DNA of 5,709 nt from JAAKFL01 sp964629645 (GTDB lineage Bacteria; Chlamydiota; Chlamydiia; Chlamydiales; SLFE01), in NCBI GenBank assembly GCA_964629645.1, contig CAZVSU010000114.1, forward strand, positions 1-5,709, in the 5' to 3' direction. Shown one piece after another: positions 1 to 5,300 of this stretch (its first letter is position 1; each line of letters opens with the position of its first letter). The notes beneath the pieces were generated by a model. It did no database searches, was not told the origin of the DNA, and saw nothing but the letters and a program-made list of their open reading frames with translations. Both the position numbers and the translations under genes were made by a program.

Positions 1-1
1 G

Positions 2-55
2 CCGATCGAAGTCGACCTCGCAGAAATCTGCGACTTCTTGGCGCATACGAACTAA
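2..55 (+). CDS. C-terminal end of an unidentified protein (partial)
   Basis: The frame starting at base 2 reads PIEVDLAEICDFLAHTN and then TAA at 53-55. The residue mix is that of an ordinary soluble helical C-terminus. The stop lies 16 bases before a strong hairpin terminator, as expected for the end of a real plus-strand gene. The other two plus-strand frames stay open across this stretch, so the assignment rests on the terminator position and plausible composition rather than on homology. Only 17 codons are visible, so no function can be given. The gene is convergent with the murJ-like gene on the minus strand. Confidence 0.45.
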   Translation, partial: PIEVDLAEICDFLAHTN

Positions 56-71
56 TTTTCATTTTCCTCAC

Positions 72-111
72 AAAAAAGTCCTACCCGACCTGCTCGGGTG
101 GGACTTTTTTT
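72..111. terminator. Bidirectional intrinsic terminator between convergent genes
   Basis: A 17-base left arm (72-88) pairs with a 17-base right arm (94-110) around a 5-base loop (CCTGC, 89-93). The only imperfection is one position that becomes a G-U wobble in RNA. The left arm starts with six A and the right arm ends in a run of seven T (105-111), so either transcript gets a GC-rich stem followed by a U run. It can end the plus-strand gene whose stop is at 53-55 and the minus-strand murJ gene. The murJ stop codon (81-83) and last codons are themselves part of the stem. Confidence 0.9.
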
Positions 112-1391
112 ATGGCGAGGTTCTTCCCCAATACGATCAGATTCAATCCGGCAGAGAGGCTTGTCGCAAGGGCGACACTGGCAGGACCAAAGCCAAATCC
201 GATGATAAACAGGGAGTTAAGGGCGATATTCGATCCGATGGAAACAAGTGAAGCCGCCATGGGAAGCTGATAATTTTTTTGGGCGTAAAAGACAGGGGCC
301 ACAAGCAAAATCGCCGCCGAGGGAAAAAGTCCAAGAGCGTATCCCCAAAGACACCATGTCGTTGCCATCACAGCCGCTTCGCTAAAATCGCCCCGCTGAT
401 ACACAATCCGGACCAAATCGGATCCAAATAGCATTAAAAGCAGCGTGCAGGGCAGAGCCCAAGCGCAACATCTTTTAAAAGCGTTCCAAAAAAAGAAATG
501 AAGCTTTGTGAAATCTTGCCGCTCTGCCGCGCGCGCAAGGGGAGGGAGCAAAGCGCTGGACGCTGCGATGCCGAAAAGAGCTAATGGAAGCTGTTGCAGC
601 CGGATGGCGTACCAAAGCAGAGCAGGCCCCGAAGGATCGGCGGCCCGTGCAAAGAAAAAATCGACAGCGCTGTTGACCTGAACGGCCATCACGCCAATGA
701 AAGAAAAGGCAAAAGGCTTGTAAAACGAAGCGATTTTCATCGGCTGCCATCTCCAATGAATCTTGCTCCAAAAGGGAGAGAGCATCTGCATCGTTTGGGG
801 CATTGTCGCAAGCCACTGCAGACAGCATGCCGCATTGATCATGATGGCGAGCGTATAGACCGAGGAAGAAAGGGATAATGCGGCCATCCATGTCAGATTG
901 AAAAAGAGGGGGGCCAGGCTCGAGATGAAGTAGTGTTTGTTGCACTGAAGGAGCGCTGTATTCAGTCCATAAAGACAGATAAACAAAAGGCTTGGCAGCA
1001 TCGCGATCGTCAGATCGGCAATTTGTCTGTTTTCCGGAGAAAAGCTGGGCGATAAAAAAGAGAGCAGGCCCATGCCGACGCCGATCAAAACACTCAACAG
1101 CAGCGTGAGAGCGACCCACAGATCCATATAAAACTGCATCCCTTTTGCAGGGTTTTCTGCGCGCGCTTTTTCAAATTGCGGGATGAAGGCGGTTTGCAGC
1201 GCCCCCTCGCCAAAAAGCCGCCTCATCAATTGGGACAGCCGAAATGCCAGCATGAAAGCCGCAATTTCCGGAGAGGTGCCAAAAGCGGCCGCGGTGGCAA
1301 CATCGCGCAAAAAACCTGAAAAACGGCTGAGCAGCGTGCCGCTGAAAAATTGTCTTGCTGAAGCGGCAATCGTATGCATAGTGTCGGTCAT
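81..1391 (-). CDS. murJ: MurJ/MviN-family lipid II flippase, short form ending after about TM12
   Basis: This is a polytopic inner-membrane protein of the MOP superfamily. The family moves lipid II, the peptidoglycan precursor, from the inner to the outer face of the membrane. Numbering from the upstream TTG at 1400, it has the family signature SRFSGFLRD (25-33), with arginines matching Escherichia coli MurJ R18 and R24. It also has the RR-x-FGEGA motif (60-67), an arginine in YAIRLQQLP (R267, matching E. coli R270), GIAASSALLP (277-286) and YQRGDF (334-339). The cavity acidic pair next to the R270 equivalent is not kept (I and Q replace D and E), but Q is common in homologues. About twelve membrane segments are visible. 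The chain ends about 80 residues before the usual family C-terminus, so TM13-14 are missing. ATG at 1391 (436 aa) is preferred as start. A TTG at 1400 would add three residues, and a GGAT-containing purine patch at 1404-1408 could serve either. The gene is divergent from the gene at 1442 and ends in the shared terminator. The family call is firm; lipid II transport by this short form is inference. Confidence 0.92.
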   Translation of the reverse strand: MTDTMHTIAASARQFFSGTLLSRFSGFLRDVATAAAFGTSPEIAAFMLAFRLSQLMRRLFGEGALQTAFIPQFEKARAENPAKGMQFYMDLWVALTLLLSVLIGVGMGLLSFLSPSFSPENRQIADLTIAMLPSLLFICLYGLNTALLQCNKHYFISSLAPLFFNLTWMAALSLSSSVYTLAIMINAACCLQWLATMPQTMQMLSPFWSKIHWRWQPMKIASFYKPFAFSFIGVMAVQVNSAVDFFFARAADPSGPALLWYAIRLQQLPLALFGIAASSALLPPLARAAERQDFTKLHFFFWNAFKRCCAWALPCTLLLMLFGSDLVRIVYQRGDFSEAAVMATTWCLWGYALGLFPSAAILLVAPVFYAQKNYQLPMAASLVSIGSNIALNSLFIIGFGFGPASVALATSLSAGLNLIVLGKNLAIKKVPPEQVG

Positions 1392-1441
1392 GGAGATCAA
1401 TTTATCCTATCGAGGGTATTTCTGAAAGATGGAGAGGAGAT
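1392..1441. promoter_or_regulatory. Divergent intergenic spacer with the ribosome binding site of the 1442 gene
   Basis: Only about 50 bases separate the murJ start (minus strand) from the hypothetical gene at 1442 (plus strand), so both promoters must lie here or within the neighbouring coding ends. The plus strand carries GGAGAGGAG at 1431-1439, a strong Shine-Dalgarno region. The AGGAG part lies 2 bases from the ATG at 1442 and 5 bases from the ATG at 1445, while the first GGAG is 7 bases from 1442. A TATCCT at 1403-1408 is a possible weak plus-strand -10, but no good -35 box accompanies it. No promoter is called with confidence. Confidence 0.4.
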
Positions 1442-2755
1442 ATGATGCCAAACACCTCGTTAAATCAGCAGCCGCCCTTAGCGATCGCACACGATAAAGC
1501 AAGCGCGGCCTGTCAAAAGCTTGAAAAATTGCGCGAAAGTCTCGAGGTCTTTGACGGCCTGTCCTACCAGAACGCCACACTCACAGGGTGCAAAAGCCGG
1601 ATCATCCAGTTGGAAAATAAAAAACGTGAGGCAAAAAAAATCTACGCTGAATACAAGACGCCTCTTGTGCGACTCTCTTCGTATTTGGAGTGGATCTGTC
1701 TCGGCCATCAAGAAAAACAGGCGAACGTAAGACGAGCGCATCAAGCACTTGTCCACGACATCGACCAAAGGATTGATCGCCATCAGCTCAAAATTGATCT
1801 GATTTGTCGAGACGTTCTTCACGGGACAAGAGGAGGCGACGACCCGATAGAGGCGATGGCGGGATTTGTCCGGGGCGCAAGCACCATAGGATCTTTAGTG
1901 TTGCACCGCGATCGTTTGCGGGAGCTCTATCGTCAAATCGAAACTTTTGCCATTGAAGGGCACTACACTTTAGACATGGTCCAAGCCTTGGCAAAAACGG
2001 CCACCGGCATAATCCCGGAGCATGAACTCTTCACTGAAATCATGGCGGGAAAGGATGTTTTTGTGTTTCACTCCCTTTGCCTGGCGCATCAACTCGCCGC
2101 TTTCCGTCAAAAACAGAGCGCTTCGATCGTTCGGATGGAGGTCAACTTCCCGCCTGAAATCGTCGAGACTCTCTACCAATTGATCGAAGAAGGGAGGCGT
2201 CCCGCTTTTTACGGCTTTGGGGAAGGCAAGGCGCTGTTGTTTCTGGAGGCTCTTAAAGAATTGGGGGCGTCGCCGGCCCTTGTCGATGAGGGGCTTTTTC
2301 TGTTTCACAATCGGGCGGCCAATTTCGACATCAAGATTTATGACAGTCGCTCCGAGGTTGTCTGCCGCGACCGGTCAACCCCAAAAACCCTTCGGAAGCT
2401 CTCTGCCATCAACAGCCTTCGTCCGGTTAGAAAGCTAAGATGTTACCATCCGCAATTTTTCCCCGGATCAGAAGAGCTTCGCTTGCTAGCGAGCACCTTT
2501 GGACATCTCAGAGTGTTAGAAGTGGGGCCCTGCTCGACAGCGAGCAGTGAAGATTGGAAGGCGCTGTTTGATTTGCCGAAGTTAAATAAAATCATTTTGA
2601 CGGTATCTGAGTTTCGCGAAGGGGACGAAGAGTATTGCCAAAATTTGATCCGAGCTTTAAAGAGCCACTCCAAACCCCCTGTGATCCAGTTCGACGGACC
2701 TGCCGGCTTTCCTTATGAACTGAGAGAACAGCTGACGGTTAAAAACCCCACTTGA
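1442..2755 (+). CDS. Hypothetical protein with helical N-terminus, BTB/POZ-like segment and LRR-like repeats
   Basis: I do not recognise this 437-residue protein as a named family. Residues about 17-120 are charged and helical, with coiled-coil-like stretches (17-35, 52-72, 89-121) broken by a short hydrophobic patch (75-87, LVRLSSYLEWICL). Residues about 204-288 resemble a BTB/POZ fold. They start DVFVFHSLCLAHQLAAF, continue with VNFPPEIVETLYQLIEEGR, and end in helices reading LLFLEALKELGASPALVDEGL, the pattern of the BTB second half. Residues about 318-388 carry leucine-rich-repeat-like pieces (LRKLSAINSLRPVRKLRCY, LRVLEV, LPKLNKIILT). No signal peptide or long membrane segment is visible. 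The start is ATG 1442 or ATG 1445, behind a strong GGAGAGGAG. It lies 79 bases upstream of nfo on the same strand. BTB and LRR proteins in bacteria are often host-directed, especially in amoeba-associated chlamydiae, so an effector role is possible but only inferred. The ORF is firm; the domain reading is tentative. Confidence 0.88.
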   Translation: MMPNTSLNQQPPLAIAHDKASAACQKLEKLRESLEVFDGLSYQNATLTGCKSRIIQLENKKREAKKIYAEYKTPLVRLSSYLEWICLGHQEKQANVRRAHQALVHDIDQRIDRHQLKIDLICRDVLHGTRGGDDPIEAMAGFVRGASTIGSLVLHRDRLRELYRQIETFAIEGHYTLDMVQALAKTATGIIPEHELFTEIMAGKDVFVFHSLCLAHQLAAFRQKQSASIVRMEVNFPPEIVETLYQLIEEGRRPAFYGFGEGKALLFLEALKELGASPALVDEGLFLFHNRAANFDIKIYDSRSEVVCRDRSTPKTLRKLSAINSLRPVRKLRCYHPQFFPGSEELRLLASTFGHLRVLEVGPCSTASSEDWKALFDLPKLNKIILTVSEFREGDEEYCQNLIRALKSHSKPPVIQFDGPAGFPYELREQLTVKNPT

Positions 2756-2802
2756 TCCGTTTGGCGATCGCCTCCATCCTTTCCCTTTTTCGCTGTTTTC
2801 GG

Positions 2803-2808
2803 TATGAT
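2803..2808 (+). promoter_or_regulatory. Candidate -10 box for nfo-asnS
   Basis: TATGAT matches the sigma-70-type -10 consensus at five of six positions and lies 27 bases before the ATG at 2835. At 17 bp spacing the upstream hexamer is TTTCCC (2780-2785), a poor -35. It falls in the short gap after the hypothetical gene, where no clear terminator is visible, so nfo-asnS could be served by this promoter, by read-through, or by both. Confidence 0.35.
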
Positions 2809-2834
2809 ATCCATTCATCCGGGAACAAGGAATC

Positions 2835-3698
2835 ATGTCTATGGCGGAAAAGAAATACTTGATCGGCGCCCATACATCGGCAGCCGGAGGGGCTTACAAC
2901 GCTCTTTTGGAGGGTCAGAAGATTGGGGCGACCACAATTCAGCTCTTTTCCAGCAACCAGAAGCAATGGAAGGGAAAGACCTACACAAAAAAAGAGCTGG
3001 ATCTTTGGTTCAAAACGCGCGCTGAGACCGGCCTTGACACGATCATGGTGCACGACAGCTACTTGATCAATTTGGGATCGCCAAAAGAGGACGTATTAGA
3101 GAAGAGCCGGCGCGCGTTCCATGAAGAGATTAAGCGGTGCCACCAGCTTGACGTCACGTATCTCAACTTTCACCCCGGCGCCGCGTTGAAAGGCGATCGG
3201 CAAGAGTGTCTGGACACGATCGTGGAGAGCCTCAAAGAGTGCGAAAAGATCGTGTCGCAAGGGGACACACTTCTGCTGCTTGAGAGCACGGCAGGGCAGG
3301 GGTCGACAGTCGGCTATCTGTTCGACGAGCTCGGCACCATTGTCGACCGCGTGTCGGCCGCTATTCCGATCGGCGTGTGCATCGACACCTGCCACTCTTT
3401 TGTCGCCGGCTACGACATCCGAACGGAAGAGGGCTGGGAAAAAACTCTCAAAGAATTTGATGACAAAGTGGGTCTCGATTACCTCAAGGCGTTTCATCTC
3501 AACGATTCTATGAAAGGGCTCGGGTCGCGGGTCGACCGCCACAGTCCTTTGGGAGAGGGAGAGATCGGGTTAGAGTGTTTCCGCGTTTTGATGAACCACC
3601 CCAAAACAAGAGATCTTCCGAAGTATCTTGAAACTCCGGGCGGACCCGATCGATGGACTCAAGAAATTGCACTCCTCAAAGATTTAGCGAAAGGTTAA
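2835..3698 (+). CDS. nfo: Endonuclease IV (AP endonuclease)
   Basis: This cytosolic base-excision-repair enzyme cuts the DNA backbone 5' to abasic sites and removes 3'-blocking groups, using three zinc ions in a TIM barrel. The full-length 287 residues compare with 285 in E. coli Nfo. All nine metal ligands of the family can be placed: H73, H113, E150, D184, H187, H221, D234, H236 and E266. They lie in the motifs VHDSYLINLG, LNFHPG, LLLESTAGQG, GVCIDTCHSF, FHLNDS, GSRVDRH and LETPGG. The N-terminal GAHTSAAGG (11-19) and SNQKQW (40-45) are also typical. Two starts are possible. ATG 2835 lies 3 bases after AGGA (2828-2831), which is short. ATG 2841 lies 9 bases after it, which is better spaced and gives 285 residues. 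The stop is two bases before asnS, so the two are probably one transcript. Nearness of nfo to mviN/murJ is an association I recall from Chlamydia genomes. Confidence 0.97.
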   Translation: MSMAEKKYLIGAHTSAAGGAYNALLEGQKIGATTIQLFSSNQKQWKGKTYTKKELDLWFKTRAETGLDTIMVHDSYLINLGSPKEDVLEKSRRAFHEEIKRCHQLDVTYLNFHPGAALKGDRQECLDTIVESLKECEKIVSQGDTLLLLESTAGQGSTVGYLFDELGTIVDRVSAAIPIGVCIDTCHSFVAGYDIRTEEGWEKTLKEFDDKVGLDYLKAFHLNDSMKGLGSRVDRHSPLGEGEIGLECFRVLMNHPKTRDLPKYLETPGGPDRWTQEIALLKDLAKG

Positions 3699-3700
3699 CT

Positions 3701-5104
3701 ATGCGACTCAGAATCAAACACATAAAAAATCCTAAAGAGGGATTTGCCTCGATCCTCGGCCAAGAAGTCACAGTGAAAGGATGGGTCAAGACGATCCGCA
3801 ACCAAAAGACATTCAGCTTCATTGAAATCAACGACGGCTCAACGCTTAGCAATCTGCAGATCGTCGTTGACGATTCGGTCCAAAACTATAGCGGCATCAT
3901 CGGCGGGATCACAACCGGCGCATCGATTTCCGTGACAGGCAAAGTGGCTGAAAGTCCCGCAAAAGGGCAGCCCGTCGAGATCCATGCAAGCCAAATCGAT
4001 CTGATCGGCCAGGCAAGCGCCGACACCTATCCTCTGCAGAAAAAAAGGCATACATTCGAATTTCTCCGCACCATCGCCCACCTTCGCCCCAGAACCAACA
4101 CGATTGGAGCGATTTCCCGCGTGCGCCACGCACTTGCCATTGCCACCCACACGTTTTTTAATCAAAGAGACTTTCTATGGCTCAGTTCCCCGGTGATCAC
4201 TGCTTCTGACTGCGAAGGAGCGGGCGAGATGTTTCAAGTCACAACGCTCGACCTCCGCGACCTTCCTAAAACACCCGAAGGGACCATCGACTACGAAGAC
4301 GATTTCTTTGCGCGGCCCACTTTTTTGACCGTTTCGGGACAGCTCAATGCAGAGATCTACGCCTCCGCTTTGACCGATGTCTATACATTCGGCCCCACCT
4401 TTCGCGCGGAAAATTCCAATACCTCCCGCCACCTGGCCGAGTTTTGGATGATCGAACCGGAAATGGCCTTTGCCGACATTCACGACGACATGGACCTTGC
4501 CGAAGATTTTCTCAAGTTCGTCCTCAAATACGTACTCGATCATTGCGGCGAAGATATGGCCTTTTTTGATAAATTCATCTCCAAAGGGAGCCTTGACAAA
4601 CTGACACATGTCATCGAAACCCCCTTTGAAAGGGCCTCCTACTCGTACGCCATCCGAATTTTAGAAAAAGCGAACAAAAAATTCGACTATCCGGTGCGGT
4701 GGGGACTCGACCTCCAGTCGGAGCATGAGCGCTACCTAGCTGAAGAGTACTTTGGAAAGCCGGTGATACTCACCGACTACCCAAGGGAAATCAAACCGTT
4801 CTATATGCGGCAAAACGACGACGACAAAACCGTCGCCTGCCTCGATGTTCTTGTCCCCGGTGTGGGAGAGATCATTGGAGGGAGCGCCAGAGAAGAACGG
4901 CTGGATCGTCTCGAAAAACGAATGGACGAGATGAAACTGAGCAAAGAGGACTACTGGTGGTACTTAGAACTCAGAAAATATGGATCGGTTCCTCACGCCG
5001 GCTTCGGCGCAGGATTTGAGCGGCTGATTCAGTATGTCACCGGGATGGATAATATCCGCGATGTGATCCCATTTCCCAGAACCCCCGGAAAGGCAGAGTT
5101 TTAA
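3701..5104 (+). CDS. asnS: Asparaginyl-tRNA synthetase (class IIb)
   Basis: It charges tRNA-Asn with asparagine using ATP, in the cytosol, probably as a homodimer. The 467 residues match the 466 of E. coli AsnS closely. An N-terminal OB-fold anticodon-binding domain spans about 21-103 (VTVKGWVKTIRNQKTFSF). The class II core follows with motif 1 around 150-168, then ASDCEGAGEMF (168-178) and SGQLNAE (212-218). Motif 2 is FGPTFRAENSNTSRHLAEFW (R235 contacts ATP), followed by WGLDLQSEHERYLAEE (334-349) and PGVGEIIGGS (386-395). Motif 3 is GAGFERL (436-442, with R441). The chain ends in the hallmark RDVIPFPRTP. The ENSNTSRHLAEFW and C-terminal sequences distinguish it from AspRS. The start is ATG 3701, with AAAGG at 3690-3694 six bases upstream. 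An in-frame upstream ATG at 3653 would overlap nfo by 46 bases and add 16 residues unlike the family. It follows nfo by two bases, so translation is probably coupled. Confidence 0.98.
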   Translation: MRLRIKHIKNPKEGFASILGQEVTVKGWVKTIRNQKTFSFIEINDGSTLSNLQIVVDDSVQNYSGIIGGITTGASISVTGKVAESPAKGQPVEIHASQIDLIGQASADTYPLQKKRHTFEFLRTIAHLRPRTNTIGAISRVRHALAIATHTFFNQRDFLWLSSPVITASDCEGAGEMFQVTTLDLRDLPKTPEGTIDYEDDFFARPTFLTVSGQLNAEIYASALTDVYTFGPTFRAENSNTSRHLAEFWMIEPEMAFADIHDDMDLAEDFLKFVLKYVLDHCGEDMAFFDKFISKGSLDKLTHVIETPFERASYSYAIRILEKANKKFDYPVRWGLDLQSEHERYLAEEYFGKPVILTDYPREIKPFYMRQNDDDKTVACLDVLVPGVGEIIGGSAREERLDRLEKRMDEMKLSKEDYWWYLELRKYGSVPHAGFGAGFERLIQYVTGMDNIRDVIPFPRTPGKAEF

Positions 5105-5161
5105 GCTGAAAGGGGGCCCCCCTAAAGCAGATGACCATTCTCGTTCTCGTTGGCCTGTTAC

Positions 5162-5183
5162 AGCCTCATTGCGAAATGGGGCT
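5162..5183 (+). terminator. Hairpin with GCGA loop downstream of asnS, possible weak terminator
   Basis: AGCCTCATT (5162-5170) pairs with AATGGGGCT (5175-5183) across nine positions, with one G-U wobble, closing a GCGA loop of the stable GNRA class. It lies 58 bases after the asnS stop. The downstream bases (CACGTTTAGG) contain no proper T run, so it is not a classic intrinsic terminator. It could be a transcript 3'-end stabiliser, part of a factor-dependent terminator, or chance. Confidence 0.4.
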
Positions 5184-5300
5184 CACGTTTAGGCGCAAAA
5201 CAAAAGAAAGAGAATAATATTTATTTTAATAAAACAGTTATCTTGTAATTATAGTTTAAATGTGTGATAATTTCCTTTTAAAAAACGGAGATAATAACCT
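5184..5300 (+). promoter_or_regulatory. AT-rich promoter region of the gene at 5301, extended -10 type
   Basis: TTGTAA (5243-5248) and GATAAT (5266-5271) are separated by exactly 17 bp. The -10 is preceded by TGT, giving an extended -10 (TGTGATAAT). This is the best sigma-70-type promoter in the window (chlamydial sigma-66 would read the same elements). Upstream is a long A/T stretch (about 5198-5242) that could act as an UP element. Expected transcription start is near 5278, leaving a leader of about 23 bases. The leader contains GGAG (5287-5290), 10 bases before the ATG at 5301. By eye count, 5221-5280 has only 10 G/C in 60. Confidence 0.65.

Noticed and set aside
18..33. Perfect seven-base inverted repeat TCGCAGA/TCTGCGA
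   Set aside because: It falls within the probable coding end of the left-edge gene, has only a two-base gap and no following T run. The hairpin at 72-111 is the convincing terminator.
1183..1425. Plus-strand 80-codon open frame overlapping the murJ 5' end
   Set aside because: It lies antisense within the conserved MurJ signatures, has no ribosome binding site of note and a basic, Ser/Ala-rich composition typical of an antisense shadow.
2763..2772. GGCGATCGCC palindrome, with GCGATCGC also at 1481-1488, resembling the cyanobacterial HIP1 repeat
   Set aside because: Only two copies of the core in 5.7 kb, one of them in coding sequence, and the gene content gives no cyanobacterial signal. Most likely chance.
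3096..3542. 148-codon minus-strand open frame inside nfo
   Set aside because: It is fully antisense to the catalytic core of endonuclease IV and is explained by GC-rich third codon positions. It resembles no known protein.
3653..3700. N-terminal extension of asnS from the ATG at 3653
   Set aside because: It would overlap nfo, lacks a ribosome binding site and adds 16 residues absent from the family. ATG 3701 has AAAGG at good spacing and gives the family length.
4175..4609. 144-codon minus-strand open frame inside asnS
   Set aside because: It is antisense to motif 2 and the flanking catalytic domain of AsnRS, and shows no independent start signal.
5111..5123. G5C6 palindrome right after the asnS stop
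   Set aside because: There is almost no loop (at best a four-pair stem), and the sequence after it is TAAAGC rather than a T run. It is not a credible terminator.
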